From Streptomyces sp. B21-105 (GTDB lineage: Bacteria; Actinomycetota; Actinomycetes; Streptomycetales; Streptomycetaceae), in assembly GCF_036898465.1 (NCBI RefSeq), contig NZ_JARUMJ010000001.1:5518001-5582000 (forward strand): a stretch of DNA of 64,000 nucleotides. The letters run 5' to 3'. Positions 33,608 through 50,367 of this stretch are shown here, piece after piece; the first letter of the stretch is position 1, and each line of letters begins with the position of its first letter. A program made the position numbers and the translations under genes. Below the pieces are notes generated by a model that saw only the letters and a list, made by a program, of their open reading frames with translations, made no database searches and was not told where the DNA came from.

Positions 33608-34138
33608 ATGGCAAGGCCCGACAAGGCTGCCGCGGTAGCCGAGCTGACGGACGCGTTCCGCAGTTCGAACGCCGCCGTGCTGACCGAGTACCGGGGTCTC
33701 ACCGTGGCGCAGCTCAAGACGCTGCGTCGTTCGCTCGGTGAGAACGCCCAGTACGCCGTGGTGAAGAACACGCTGACCAAGATTGCGGCCAACGAGGCCG
33801 GGATCAACACGCTCGACGACCTTTTCAACGGTCCGACGGCGGTCGCCTTCATCACCGGTGACCCGGTGGAGTCGGCGAAGGGTCTTCGTGACTTCGCCAA
33901 GGACAACCCGAACCTCGTCATCAAGGGCGGTGTCCTTGACGGCAAGGCGCTGTCCGCCGACGAGATCAAGAAGCTTGCGGACCTCGAGTCCCGCGAGGTT
34001 CTGCTCAGCAAGCTGGCGGGTGCCTTCAAGGGCAAGCAGTCTCAGGCTGCTCAGCTCTTCCAGGCGCTTCCCTCGAAGCTCGTCCGCACCGTGGACGCTC
34101 TTCGCGCCAAGCAGGCCGAGCAGGGCGGTGCCGAGTAA
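33608..34138 (+). CDS. rplJ: 50S ribosomal protein L10
   Basis: This 176-aa protein forms the base of the L7/L12 stalk. It has [55 protein letters not shown] and FNGPTAVAF. The C-terminal helix binds L7/L12 dimers. The ATG at 33608 follows GGAAGGAGG. It is co-transcribed with rplL, 126 bases downstream. Confidence 0.97.
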   Translation: MARPDKAAAVAELTDAFRSSNAAVLTEYRGLTVAQLKTLRRSLGENAQYAVVKNTLTKIAANEAGINTLDDLFNGPTAVAFITGDPVESAKGLRDFAKDNPNLVIKGGVLDGKALSADEIKKLADLESREVLLSKLAGAFKGKQSQAAQLFQALPSKLVRTVDALRAKQAEQGGAE

Positions 34139-34264
34139 CTCGGCTCGCGAAATGACCGCCGTCTGAGGCGTCCCGCCTCAGGCAGAGGTCGTAGCGGGCC
34201 GACAGTACGCCCGCCACACATGTACATACCGGCACCAGCCGAATTAGTGGAAGGATCGCCCACC

Positions 34265-34648
34265 ATGGCGAAGCTCAGCCAGGAAGACCTGCTCGCGCAG
34301 TTCGAGGAGATGACCCTCATCGAGCTCTCCGAGTTCGTGAAGGCGTTCGAGGACAAGTTCGACGTCACCGCCGCCGCCGCGGTCGCCGTCGCGGGCCCGG
34401 CCGGTCCGGCCGCCGTTGCCGACGCCGTCGAGGAGCAGGACGAGTTCGACGTCGTCCTCACCGGTGCCGGCGAGAAGAAGATCCAGGTCATCAAGGTCGT
34501 GCGTGAGCTGACCTCCCTGGGTCTGAAGGAGGCCAAGGACCTCGTGGACGGCGCTCCGAAGCCCGTTCTCGAGAAGGTCGCCAAGGAGGCCGCCGAGAAG
34601 GCTGCCGAGTCCCTCAAGGCCGCCGGCGCCTCCGTCGAGGTCAAGTAA
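34265..34648 (+). CDS. rplL: 50S ribosomal protein L7/L12
   Basis: This 127-aa stalk protein recruits translation factors. The N-terminal dimerisation domain ([20 protein letters not shown]) is followed by an Ala/Val-rich hinge and the C-terminal domain ([37 protein letters not shown]). ATG at 34265 after GGAAGGA. Confidence 0.97.
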   Translation: MAKLSQEDLLAQFEEMTLIELSEFVKAFEDKFDVTAAAAVAVAGPAGPAAVADAVEEQDEFDVVLTGAGEKKIQVIKVVRELTSLGLKEAKDLVDGAPKPVLEKVAKEAAEKAAESLKAAGASVEVK

Positions 34649-34720
34649 CACCCCGCGGTCGGCGACGACCGCACGCGAAGGCTGAAACTGCCCCTCCCGG
34701 GGCTGTAACGCCCACGCACC

Positions 34721-34754
34721 GAAGAGCGATCATCCATCTGGGTGGTCGCTCTTC
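34721..34754 (+). terminator. Hairpin between rplL and rpoB
   Basis: A 14-bp stem (34721-34734 with 34741-34754, two G-T pairs) has a 6-base loop and starts about 70 bases after rplL. It may be a partial terminator or an RNA processing site that lowers rpoBC relative to rplJL. Confidence 0.65.
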
Positions 34755-35015
34755 GGCGTTCCTGGAAGCGCGGCCACGGTTACCTCGCACCCCTCTGAGC
34801 GGGGGGTATGGTGATCTTCGTCGTGTCTCCGAGCGCCCCGGTTCGCGCCAGGGGGCCTTGACGAACCGCACGCAGCGCGCAATTCTCAGGACGCGTCGTC
34901 ACAAGGATCCGTATCCGAGGCATGGATCGACGACGAAGAGGGCAGTATCACCGTGCGATTGAGGGCTACCGGACCGAGGGCGTTGAGAACTACGAGGGTC
35001 TCGAAGAACCCGCAC

Positions 35016-35044
35016 TGGACATCAGTGTGCCAACTGGCTACACT
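35016..35044 (+). promoter_or_regulatory. Promoter of rpoBC
   Basis: TGGACA (35016-35021), a 17-base spacer and TACACT (35039-35044) give a good housekeeping promoter. Transcription would start near 35051, leaving a leader of about 180 bases. The gap 34755-35228 contains no convincing gene. Confidence 0.6.
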
Positions 35045-35228
35045 GACCCTTTGCGCTGCCTGTTAGCTGTCCCCTGCCCGTCACCAGGGGCATGCCCTCA
35101 CTTGAGTCCGGACGACCAGATCATCTCCCACCTGGCCTTTTCGCCAATCGGGGAACATCTGTCTCCGTGCCCGGGACTGAGGGGCCGGTACGCGCGTAGT
35201 GAGTCCGAGCCCTCGGAAGGACCCCCTC

Positions 35229-38200
35229 TTGGCCGCCTCGCGCAACGCCTCGACCTCGAATACGAACAACGCCGCCAGCACTGCCCCGCTGCGCATCTCT
35301 TTTGCAAAGATCAAGGAGCCGCTCGAGGTTCCCAACCTGCTCGCGTTGCAGACCGAGAGCTTTGACTGGCTGCTCGGGAACACCGCCTGGCAGAGTCGGG
35401 TCGAGGCGGCTCTGGAGTCCGGTCAGGACGTCCCCACCAAGTCCGGTCTGGAGGAGATCTTCGAGGAGATCTCCCCGATCGAGGACTTCTCCGGGTCGAT
35501 GTCGCTGACGTTCCGCGACCACCGCTTCGAGCCGCCGAAGAACAGCATCGACGAGTGCAAGGACCGTGACTTCACGTACGCGGCCCCGCTCTTCGTGACG
35601 GCCGAATTCACGAACAACGAGACCGGCGAGATCAAGTCCCAGACGGTCTTCATGGGCGACTTCCCGCTCATGACGAACAAGGGCACCTTCGTCATCAACG
35701 GCACCGAGCGTGTCGTGGTGTCGCAGCTGGTCCGTTCGCCGGGTGTCTACTTCGACTCCTCCATCGACAAGACGTCCGACAAGGACATCTTCTCGGCCAA
35801 GATCATCCCTTCCCGGGCGCCTGGCTGGAGATGGAGATCGACAAGCGCGACATGGTCGGTGTGCGCATCGACCGCAAGCGCAAGCAGTCCGTCACCGTCC
35901 TTCTGAAGGCTCTCGGCTGGACCACCGAGCAGATCCTCGAGGAGTTCGGCGAGTACGAGTCCATGCGCGCCACCCTGGAGAAGGACCACACCCAGGGCCA
36001 GGACGACGCGCTGCTCGACATCTACCGCAAGCTGCGTCCGGGCGAGCCCCCCACGCGTGAGGCCGCGCAGACGCTGCTCGAGAACCTCTACTTCAACCCC
36101 AAGCGCTACGACCTGGCCAAGGTCGGCCGCTACAAGGTCAACAAGAAGCTGGGCGCGGACGCTCCGCTCGACGCGGGCGTGCTGACCGTCGAGGACGTCA
36201 TCTCGACGATCAAGTACCTGGTCAAGCTGCACGCCGGCGAGACCGAGACGGGCGCGGACAACGGCACGACGATCGTCGTCGAGACGGACGACATCGACCA
36301 CTTCGGCAACCGTCGTCTGCGCAGCGTCGGCGAGCTCATCCAGAACCAGGTCCGCACGGGCCTGGCGCGTATGGAGCGAGTCGTCCGCGAGCGGATGACG
36401 ACCCAGGACGTCGAGGCGATCACGCCGCAGACCCTGATCAACATCCGGCCGGTCGTCGCCTCCATCAAGGAGTTCTTCGGCACCAGCCAGCTGTCGCAGT
36501 TCATGGACCAGAACAACCCGCTCTCGGGTCTCACCCACAAGCGCCGTCTGTCGGCGCTCGGTCCGGGTGGTCTCTCCCGTGAGCGGGCCGGCTTCGAGGT
36601 CCGTGACGTGCACCCCTCGCACTACGGCCGCATGTGCCCGATCGAGACGCCCGAAGGCCCGAACATCGGTCTGATCGGCTCGCTCGCCTCCTACGGCCGC
36701 GTCAACGCGTTCGGTTTCGTGGAGACGCCCTACCGCAGGGTCACCGACGGTGTCGTCACCGACGAGGTCGACTACCTGACGGCCGACGAGGAGGACCGCT
36801 TCGTCATCGCGCAGGCCAACGCCACGCTCGACGACGACCTGCGCTTCACCGAGAACCGCGTCCTGGTCCGCCGTCGTGGCGGCGAGGTCGACTACGTCCC
36901 CGGTGACGACGTGGACTACATGGACGTCTCGCCGCGCCAGATGGTGTCGGTCGCGACCGCCATGATCCCGTTCCTCGAGCACGACGACGCCAACCGTGCC
37001 CTCATGGGCGCGAACATGATGCGTCAGGCCGTGCCGCTCATCAAGAGCGAGGCCCCGCTCGTCGGCACCGGCATGGAGTACCGCTCCGCCGTCGACGCCG
37101 GCGACGTGGTCAAGGCCGAGAAGGACGGTGTGGTCCAGGAGGTCTCCGCGGACTACATCACCACGACCAACGACGACGGCACGTACATCACGTACCGCCT
37201 GGCCAAGTTCTCCCGCTCCAACCAGGGCACCTCGGTCAACCAGAAGGTCATCGTCAACGAGGGCGACCGGATCATCACCGGTCAGGTCCTCGCCGACGGC
37301 CCGGCCACCGAGAACGGCGAGATGGCGCTCGGCAAGAACCTGCTCGTGGCGTTCATGCCGTGGGAGGGTCACAACTACGAGGACGCGATCATCCTGTCGC
37401 AGCGCCTCGTGCAGGACGACGTCCTCTCCTCGATCCACATCGAGGAGCACGAGGTCGACGCCCGTGACACCAAGCTCGGCCCCGAGGAGATCACCCGGGA
37501 CATCCCGAACGTCTCCGAGGAGGTCCTCGCCGACCTCGACGAGCGCGGCATCATCCGCATCGGTGCCGAGGTCGTCGCCGGCGACATCCTCGTCGGCAAG
37601 GTCACGCCCAAGGGCGAGACCGAGCTGACCCCGGAGGAGCGCCTGCTGCGCGCGATCTTCGGCGAGAAGGCCCGTGAGGTCCGTGACACCTCGCTGAAGG
37701 TGCCGCACGGCGAGATCGGCAAGGTCATCGGCGTCCGCGTCTTCGACCGTGAAGAGGGCGACGAGCTGCCGCCGGGCGTGAACCAGCTGGTTCGTGTCTA
37801 CGTGGCGCAGAAGCGCAAGATCACGGACGGTGACAAGCTCGCCGGCCGTCACGGCAACAAGGGCGTCATCTCCAAGATCCTGCCCATCGAGGACATGCCG
37901 TTCCTCGAGGACGGGACCCCGGTCGACATCATCCTCAACCCGCTGGGTGTGCCGTCCCGAATGAACCCGGGACAGGTGCTGGAGATCCACCTCGGCTGGC
38001 TCGCCAGCCGCGGCTGGGACGTCTCCGGTCTCGGCGAGGACTGGGCGCAGCGCCTGCAGGTCATCGGCGCCGACCAGGTCGCCCCGGGCACCAACGTCGC
38101 CACCCCGGTGTTCGACGGCGCCCGTGAGGACGAGCTCGCGGGTCTGCTCAACCACACCATCCCGAACCGCGACGGCGAGCGCATGGTGCAGCCGACCGGT

Positions 38201-38713
38201 AAGGCGAGGCTGTTCGACGGCCGCTCCGGCGAGCCGTTCCCGGACCCGATCTCCATCGGGTACATGTACATCCTCAAGCTCCACCACCTGGTCGACGACA
38301 AGCTGCACGCCCGTTCGACCGGCCCGTACTCGATGATCACCCAGCAGCCGCTGGGCGGTAAGGCGCAGTTCGGCGGTCAGCGCTTCGGTGAGATGGAGGT
38401 GTGGGCGCTGGAGGCATACGGCGCCGCGTACGCCCTCCAGGAGCTCCTGACCATCAAGTCCGACGACGTCACCGGCCGCGTGAAGGTCTACGAGGCCATC
38501 GTCAAGGGCGAGAACATCCCCGAGCCCGGCATCCCCGAGTCCTTCAAGGTGCTCATCAAGGAGATGCAGTCTCTCTGCCTGAACGTGGAGGTGCTGTCCA
38601 GCGACGGTATGTCCATCGAGATGCGTGACACCGACGAGGACGTCTTCCGCGCGGCGGAGGAGCTCGGCATCGACCTGTCCCGGCGCGAGCCGAGCAGCGT
38701 CGAAGAGGTCTGA
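35229..38713 (+). pseudogene. rpoB: RNA polymerase beta subunit, frame broken by one missing base
   Basis: The beta subunit of RNA polymerase is read in two frames. 35229 to about 35817 encodes the N-terminus ([16 protein letters not shown], then [19 protein letters not shown]) up to FSAKIIPSR. From about 35818 the protein continues in another frame ([14 protein letters not shown]) to 38713. Conserved beta subunits read [14 protein letters not shown] here, so one G is missing in the run at 35815-35817. Restoring it gives exactly 1161 aa from the TTG start at 35229, which follows GGAAGG. The rifampicin region ([20 protein letters not shown], then [11 protein letters not shown]) is wild type. 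The gene is essential, so this is most likely a sequencing error rather than a real pseudogene. Confidence 0.93.
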
Positions 38714-38823
38714 CGGGAGTCCGGTCCGGAGGTTCGGCGATGAAGATCCCTGAACCTCCGGCCGGCCCCGGGACCCCCGTATCAGACCCCAAGACTTACA
38801 ACCCTGAGAGGGATTGACGCATA

Positions 38824-42723
<3,900 letters not shown>

Positions 42724-42743
42724 GGCGAACGTCCGAGGTGCAT

Positions 42744-42781
42744 GAAGGGCGGTCACCCCCGTTGCGGGGTGGCCGCCCTTC
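42744..42781 (+). terminator. Terminator of rpoBC
   Basis: A 16-bp stem (42744-42759 with 42766-42781, one G-T pair) has a 6-base loop and starts 21 bases after rpoC. Confidence 0.8.
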
Positions 42782-42833
42782 GGCGTGCGCGCCGTGCCCG
42801 GGAGGACGCTGACCGGAGCTCTGCCAGGGCTCT

Positions 42834-42889
42834 GACGGGTGACGGGTGACGGGTGACGGGTGACGGGTGACGGGTGACGGGTGACGGGA
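42834..42889 (+). repeat. Tandem GACGGGT repeat
   Basis: Seven perfect 7-bp units (42834-42882) are followed by one variant, GACGGGA (42883-42889). The gap between rpoC and the glycosyltransferase gene holds this and GC-rich sequence with no gene. Confidence 0.9.
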
Positions 42890-43063
42890 GAGGGGGCGAG
42901 GGCGAGCTGACGGGCGAGGGGCGCTCTGACGGCCGGCAGGGCGGCCGGGGAGATCCGGGCCGCCTCCGTGCCGCCTTCCGAGCCCCGGAGGGAGCCGTCG
43001 GGGCTCCCAGACGCTGCCCGCGGCCGCGTCAGGCGCCCTCGTCGCCCCCCGGCCCCGGAGCGG

Positions 43064-44341
43064 CTACGGGATGCCCAGCTCGAAGATGACGTAGTGCGCG
43101 TACCACCCGGAGGCCAGGGCCGCCGTCGTGAAGAACACCGCCAGGCTCGGCCACTTCAGCCGGCTCATCGCCGCGGCCGGCGCGAGCAGCAGCGGAAAGG
43201 CCGGGAGCAGGTAGCGGCCCGTGTTGCCGAACATCTGCTGGGTGCCCAGCACGGTGATCACGCTCGCCAACGTGTACGCGACCAGCACCAGCGGCGGCTT
43301 CTTGCGCAGCATCAGCGCGATGAGGAACGGCAGCGCCAGCACTACCTGGACGGCGAGGAGGTCCGGGACGGAGAACGCGAACAGGTAGTCGTGGCGGCCG
43401 ACCGCCGTGTTGGCGAGCACGTCCCAGGTGTACTTGCCGAAGTCGAAGTAGTGCGCCCAGCCCTCGCGCTGGAGCGTGAAGTACGCGGTGAGGTCACCCG
43501 AGCTGAGCCCGACCCAGGCGACGTAGGTGAGCAGGCCGAGCGGGGCGGCGAACATGGCGTAGAGGGGCCCCGCCACCCCGTGCTCGCGCCGGCTTTCGCG
43601 CCGGGCGAGGGTCACGATCGCGGCGAGTCCGACGGCCCCGATGAGCGCGGCGGAGGTAGGCCGGTTGAGCCCGGCCAGGAACGCCAGCAGTCCGGCCGCC
43701 ACCCAGCGGTGCTTCATCACGCAGTAGCAGCACCAGGCGGCGATGGCGACGAAGAGCGACTCCGAGTAGACCGCCCACTCCACGCCCGCGCCGGGCAACA
43801 CCGCCCACAGTCCGGCCGCGATCGTGCCGGCCCGCGCGCCGGCGAGCGTGGAGACCACCGCGTAGACGCCGGCCGCCGCGACGAAGGACGCCAGCACCGA
43901 CACCAGGATCCCGGCGCCGTACAGCCCGAGGCCGGTGACCTCTGAGACGCTCCGGATCAGGCCCGGGTAGAGCGGGAAGAAGGCGACCGAGTTCTGCTTG
44001 ACGGTGAACAGCCCGCCCGGGGCGAGCCGCTCCAGCGGGCCGGGGTCGTAGCCCTTCTCGGCGACCTGGAGGTACCACCAGCCGTCCCAGGTGGCGAGCA
44101 CGTCCCACCAGTGGGCGCCGCCGCCGAAGCGCGGGTTCTTCTTCTGGTACTCGTCGGCCCACTCCAGGAGCCAGGCGAACACGGACAGGCCTACGAGTTT
44201 CGTCACACCGTAGAGGAGCAGCGGGGCGAGGTACGGTCGTACACCGTCCGGCAGGGTGAGGCGGCGCAGGGTCCCTGACCGCTCCTCCGGCCCGTCGGGC
44301 ACGGCGGGGTCCGTCGCCGTGTCGCTGGAAGCCGTGCTCAT
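43064..44341 (-). CDS. PIG-V-like membrane mannosyltransferase
   Basis: This 425-aa polytopic membrane protein has about 9-10 hydrophobic helices. It has the GT-C signature near the N-terminus (WWDVLATWDGWWYLQVAEKGYD, with WDGWWY in the first loop) and FFPLYPGLIRSVSEV and LLAFLAGLNRPTSAAL, which match bacterial PIG-V/GPI-mannosyltransferase-like proteins. It would use a polyprenyl-phosphate sugar donor outside the membrane. It is divergent from a DPM1-like synthase that could supply that donor. ATG at 44341. Confidence 0.82.
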   Translation of the reverse strand: MSTASSDTATDPAVPDGPEERSGTLRRLTLPDGVRPYLAPLLLYGVTKLVGLSVFAWLLEWADEYQKKNPRFGGGAHWWDVLATWDGWWYLQVAEKGYDPGPLERLAPGGLFTVKQNSVAFFPLYPGLIRSVSEVTGLGLYGAGILVSVLASFVAAAGVYAVVSTLAGARAGTIAAGLWAVLPGAGVEWAVYSESLFVAIAAWCCYCVMKHRWVAAGLLAFLAGLNRPTSAALIGAVGLAAIVTLARRESRREHGVAGPLYAMFAAPLGLLTYVAWVGLSSGDLTAYFTLQREGWAHYFDFGKYTWDVLANTAVGRHDYLFAFSVPDLLAVQVVLALPFLIALMLRKKPPLVLVAYTLASVITVLGTQQMFGNTGRYLLPAFPLLLAPAAAMSRLKWPSLAVFFTTAALASGWYAHYVIFELGIP

Positions 44342-44481
44342 GGCTGGGGTCCCCCCTCGGCCGACCGCCGGACGTCCAGGGCGGCGGCGCTGTCCGGAAG
44401 ATCGTGGAGTCTGCTCAGAAGAGTGTGGTCATAAGATCGCAACAGGGTCGCACATGCGCACCAGAGGTTGGGGGAGGACCG

Positions 44482-45660
44482 GTGGCCGAAGCGCCGAGGA
44501 CCACGGCAGCGGCGACCGTCTTGTCGGTCGTCATACCCATGTACAACGAGGAAGAGGTGCTGCCCGCGCTCGTCAGCCGGCTGCGCCCGGTCCTCGACGG
44601 TCTCGCCGTCGACCACGAGGTCGTGGTGGTGGACGACGGCAGCACCGACCGCACGGCGGAGCTGCTGGCCGCGTTCCGGCTGGGCTGGCCGCAGCTGCGC
44701 GTCATCGGCCTGCGTCGTAACTCCGGCCATCAGGCAGCCCTGACCGCCGGGCTGGACCGGGCGGCCGGCGCGTACGTCGTCAGCATCGACGCCGACCTCC
44801 AGGACCCGCCCGAGAAGATCCCGGACATGCTCGCGCTGGCCCGCGCCGACAACCTGGACATCGTCTACGGCATCCGCGCCGACCGGGCCAGCGACACCGG
44901 CTTCAAGCGGTGGACGGCGGGCCTGTACTACCGCCTCGTCCGTCGGTTGGCGGGTCCGTCGGTGCCGGCCCAGGCCGGTGACTTCCGGCTGCTGAGCCGG
45001 GCCGCCGTGGACGCCCTGAAGGCCCTGCCCGACCAGCAGCGCGTCTACCGGCTCCTCGTGCCCTGGCTGGGCTTCCCCAGCGGCCAGGTCACCTACGAGC
45101 GGGCTCCGCGGCCGGCCGGGCAGAGCAAGTACCCCCTCGGCCGGATGATCCGGCTCGCCGTGGACAGCGTCACCGGGTTCTCGGCCGCACCGCTGCGCAT
45201 CGCCACCTGGCTGGGCGGCTTCGCCTTCCTGGTCTGCCTCGGCCTGATGGTCTACACGCTGAGCGCCCACGCCTTCCAGCACACCGTGCCCGGCTGGACG
45301 TCCCTGTTCATAGGCGTGCTGTTCATCGGAGCCGTGCAGCTGGTCTGCGTCGGGCTGCTCGGCGAGTACGTGGGCCGTATATACACGGCTGTGCAGAACC
45401 GTCCGACGTACTTCATCGGCCATGACACGGCGGCGGGGGGCCACGACACGATGGCGGCCGGAACCGGAACCGGAACCGGGACCGGAACCGAAGCCGGGGC
45501 CGGAACCGAAGCCGGGGCGAAAAGAGCCGAGGCCGGGGCCGGTACCGGGGCCCGGGCCGGGGACGAGGGCGGCGGATCCGTGCCGGCTCCCGCGGGCCGG
45601 CCGGCGGGCTCCGGGGAGGTCGCGGCTCCCGTGGCACAGGGGCTGCGGCAGGGCTCGTAA
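44482..45660 (+). CDS. Family 2 glycosyltransferase, DPM1/GtrB-like polyprenyl-phosphate glycosyltransferase
   Basis: This 392-aa protein has an N-terminal GT-A domain (LSVVIPMYNEEEVLPALV, VVVVDDGSTDRTAELL, YVVSIDADLQDPPEKIP with the DxD metal site, and QAGDFRLLSR). Two membrane helices follow (FAFLVCLGLMVYTLS and FIGVLFIGAVQLVCVGLLGEYVGRIY). It transfers a sugar from a nucleotide donor to polyprenyl phosphate. The C-terminal 80 residues are Gly/Thr/Ala/Glu repeats encoded by GGAACC-type tandem DNA repeats. GTG at 44482 follows GGGGGAGG; an upstream ATG at 44404 is less likely. Confidence 0.85.
   Translation: MAEAPRTTAAATVLSVVIPMYNEEEVLPALVSRLRPVLDGLAVDHEVVVVDDGSTDRTAELLAAFRLGWPQLRVIGLRRNSGHQAALTAGLDRAAGAYVVSIDADLQDPPEKIPDMLALARADNLDIVYGIRADRASDTGFKRWTAGLYYRLVRRLAGPSVPAQAGDFRLLSRAAVDALKALPDQQRVYRLLVPWLGFPSGQVTYERAPRPAGQSKYPLGRMIRLAVDSVTGFSAAPLRIATWLGGFAFLVCLGLMVYTLSAHAFQHTVPGWTSLFIGVLFIGAVQLVCVGLLGEYVGRIYTAVQNRPTYFIGHDTAAGGHDTMAAGTGTGTGTGTEAGAGTEAGAKRAEAGAGTGARAGDEGGGSVPAPAGRPAGSGEVAAPVAQGLRQGS
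45459..45535 (+). repeat. GGAACC-type tandem repeats in the glycosyltransferase tail
   Basis: Units of CCGGAA and GGGGCCGGAACCGAAGCC repeat inside the coding sequence. They encode alternating Gly-Thr and Glu-Ala-Gly-Ala, so the tail length is probably variable between strains. Confidence 0.7.
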
Positions 45661-45692
45661 ACCTCCGGCGTGTCGGTGACAGGGCCTTCATT

Positions 45693-45721
45693 TTGACCGG
45701 AGTCGGTGCGCTGGGTACGCT
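45693..45721 (+). promoter_or_regulatory. Promoter of the str operon
   Basis: TTGACC (45693-45698), a 17-base spacer and TACGCT (45716-45721) form a strong housekeeping promoter. A leader of about 190 bases follows before rpsL. Confidence 0.7.
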
Positions 45722-45915
45722 CAGACCTTGTGCCTGGGGTGTGCCCTGGCCCATGTGCGTGTCTGCAACCGCACCGGGGCCGTAGCAATGGCCACCGTGA
45801 TCCGCGCCCCTTCCTGCCTCGCGGCGGAAGTCCGGGGGTCCGACACACCCGACCGCGTGGGTCGGCGAAGTTCCAGGTTAGCTGTACAAATCGGCACACA
45901 GAAACCGGAGAAGTA

Positions 45916-46287
45916 GTGCCTACGATCCAGCAGCTGGTCCGTAAGGGCCGGCAGGACAAGGTCGAGAAGAACAAGACGCCCGCACTCGAGGGTTCTCCTC
46001 AGCGCCGCGGCGTCTGCACGCGCGTGTTCACGACCACCCCGAAGAAGCCGAACTCGGCCCTGCGTAAGGTCGCGCGTGTGCGTCTGACCAGCGGGATCGA
46101 GGTCACCGCTTACATTCCGGGCGAGGGACACAACCTGCAGGAGCACTCCATCGTGCTCGTGCGTGGTGGCCGTGTGAAGGACCTGCCGGGTGTTCGCTAC
46201 AAGATCATCCGCGGCTCCCTCGACACCCAGGGTGTCAAGAACCGCAAGCAGGCCCGCAGCCGCTACGGCGCCAAGAAGGAGAAGTAA
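45916..46287 (+). CDS. rpsL: 30S ribosomal protein S12
   Basis: This 123-aa decoding-centre protein has [38 protein letters not shown] and [18 protein letters not shown]. The two lysines changed in streptomycin-resistant mutants (PKKPNS and GGRVKDLPG segments) are wild type. GTG at 45916. First gene of the str operon. Confidence 0.98.
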   Translation: MPTIQQLVRKGRQDKVEKNKTPALEGSPQRRGVCTRVFTTTPKKPNSALRKVARVRLTSGIEVTAYIPGEGHNLQEHSIVLVRGGRVKDLPGVRYKIIRGSLDTQGVKNRKQARSRYGAKKEK

Positions 46288-46290
46288 ACA

Positions 46291-46761
46291 ATGCCTCGTA
46301 AGGGCCCTGCCCCGAAGCGCCCGGTCATCATCGACCCGGTCTACGGTTCTCCTCTTGTCACGTCGCTCATCAACAAGGTGCTGCTGAACGGCAAGCGCTC
46401 CACCGCCGAGCGCATCGTCTACGGCGCCATGGAGGGCCTGCGCGAGAAGACCGGCAACGACCCGGTCATCACGCTGAAGCGCGCTCTCGAGAACATCAAG
46501 CCGACCATCGAGGTCAAGTCCCGCCGTGTCGGTGGCGCGACCTACCAGGTCCCGATCGAGGTCAAGCCCGGCCGCGCGAGCACCCTTGCTCTGCGCTGGC
46601 TCGTCGGCTACTCCCGCGCCCGTCGCGAGAAGACCATGACCGAGCGCCTGCTCAACGAGCTTCTCGACGCGTCCAACGGCCTCGGCGCCGCTGTGAAGAA
46701 GCGCGAGGACACCCACAAGATGGCCGAGTCCAACAAGGCCTTCGCGCACTACCGCTGGTAG
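46291..46761 (+). CDS. rpsG: 30S ribosomal protein S7
   Basis: This 156-aa assembly-initiating small-subunit protein has [39 protein letters not shown] and [17 protein letters not shown], and ends [13 protein letters not shown]. It starts 3 bases after rpsL. Confidence 0.98.
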   Translation: MPRKGPAPKRPVIIDPVYGSPLVTSLINKVLLNGKRSTAERIVYGAMEGLREKTGNDPVITLKRALENIKPTIEVKSRRVGGATYQVPIEVKPGRASTLALRWLVGYSRARREKTMTERLLNELLDASNGLGAAVKKREDTHKMAESNKAFAHYRW

Positions 46762-46800
46762 TCGCTACCCACATCGAGACCGAGAGAAGACGAAAGCCTT

Positions 46801-48927
<2,127 letters not shown>

Positions 48928-49091
48928 CGCACCGCGTTCACACGCTTTAGGCTTGACTCCGGAGCCCCTGGGGCATCCACCCGCATTCGTCAAGGATCGT
49001 GGGTGTTTGCCCCGGCCCCGGGATTTGACAGCAAAGATCACCTGGCGCCGATGAAGCAAGGCGTTCCAGAACCACTCCCAGGAGGACCCCA

Positions 49092-50285
49092 GTGGCGAAG
49101 GCGAAGTTCGAGCGGACTAAGCCGCACGTCAACATCGGCACCATCGGTCACATCGACCACGGTAAGACGACCCTCACGGCCGCCATTACCAAGGTGCTGC
49201 ACGACGCGTACCCGGACCTGAACGAGGCCTCGGCCTTCGACCAGATCGACAAGGCTCCTGAGGAGCGCCAGCGCGGTATCACCATCTCCATCGCGCACGT
49301 CGAGTACCAGACCGAGACGCGTCACTACGCCCACGTCGACTGCCCCGGTCACGCGGACTACATCAAGAACATGATCACGGGTGCGGCGCAGATGGACGGC
49401 GCCATCCTCGTCGTCGCCGCCACCGACGGCCCGATGCCGCAGACCAAGGAGCACGTGCTCCTGGCCCGCCAGGTCGGCGTTCCGTACATCGTCGTCGCCC
49501 TGAACAAGGCCGACATGGTGGACGACGAGGAGATCCTGGAGCTCGTCGAGCTCGAGGTCCGTGAGCTCCTCTCCGAGTACGAGTTCCCGGGCGACGACCT
49601 GCCGGTCGTCAAGGTCTCGGCGCTCAAGGCCCTCGAGGGCGACGCCGAGTGGGGTCAGACGGTCCTCGACCTGATGGCCGCCGTCGACGAGTCGATCCCG
49701 ACCCCCGAGCGTGACGTCGACAAGCCGTTCCTCATGCCCGTCGAGGACGTCTTCACGATCACCGGTCGCGGTACGGTCGTCACCGGCCGTATCGAGCGTG
49801 GTGTCCTGAAGGTCAACGAGACCGTCGACATCATCGGCATCAAGCAGGAGAAGACCACCACCACGGTCACCGGCATCGAGATGTTCCGCAAGCTCCTCGA
49901 CGAGGGTCAGGCCGGTGAGAACGTCGGTCTGCTGCTTCGTGGCATCAAGCGCGAGGACGTCGAGCGCGGCCAGGTCATCATCAAGCCGGGTTCGGTCACG
50001 CCGCACACCGAGTTCGAGGCCCAGGCCTACATCCTGTCGAAGGACGAGGGTGGCCGTCACACCCCCTTCTTCAACAACTACCGTCCGCAGTTCTACTTCC
50101 GTACGACGGACGTGACCGGCGTCGTGACCCTCCCCGAGGGCACCGAGATGGTCATGCCGGGTGACAACACCGAGATGAAGGTGGAGCTCATCCAGCCCGT
50201 CGCCATGGAAGAGGGCCTGAAGTTCGCCATCCGTGAGGGTGGCCGGACGGTCGGCGCCGGCCAGGTCACCAAGATCAACAAGTAA
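49092..50285 (+). CDS. tuf: Elongation factor Tu
   Basis: This 397-aa tRNA-delivering GTPase has [47 protein letters not shown] and [10 protein letters not shown]. The C-terminal domains end [14 protein letters not shown] at 49092 after CAGGAGG. It corresponds to tuf1 of the str operon. Kirromycin-site residues were not examined in detail. Confidence 0.98.
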   Translation: MAKAKFERTKPHVNIGTIGHIDHGKTTLTAAITKVLHDAYPDLNEASAFDQIDKAPEERQRGITISIAHVEYQTETRHYAHVDCPGHADYIKNMITGAAQMDGAILVVAATDGPMPQTKEHVLLARQVGVPYIVVALNKADMVDDEEILELVELEVRELLSEYEFPGDDLPVVKVSALKALEGDAEWGQTVLDLMAAVDESIPTPERDVDKPFLMPVEDVFTITGRGTVVTGRIERGVLKVNETVDIIGIKQEKTTTTVTGIEMFRKLLDEGQAGENVGLLLRGIKREDVERGQVIIKPGSVTPHTEFEAQAYILSKDEGGRHTPFFNNYRPQFYFRTTDVTGVVTLPEGTEMVMPGDNTEMKVELIQPVAMEEGLKFAIREGGRTVGAGQVTKINK

Positions 50286-50332
50286 GTCCGTTGATCGACC
50301 TGGTAGCTCCAGCCTGAGCTGAGCAACCTGAG

Positions 50333-50367
50333 AGGGCCCGTACGACTCCGGTCGTACGGGCCCTTTC
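50333..50367 (+). terminator. Terminator of the str operon
   Basis: A perfect 13-bp stem (50333-50345 with 50352-50364) has a 6-base loop and is followed by TTT. It lies 47 bases after tuf. Confidence 0.85.

Noticed and set aside
34922..35365. 147-codon frame in the rpoB leader
   Set aside because: It runs over the rpoB promoter and start with no conserved sequence.
35747..38308. 853-codon minus-strand open frame
   Set aside because: Shadow of rpoB with the same Leu/Val/Asp-rich composition as other shadows.
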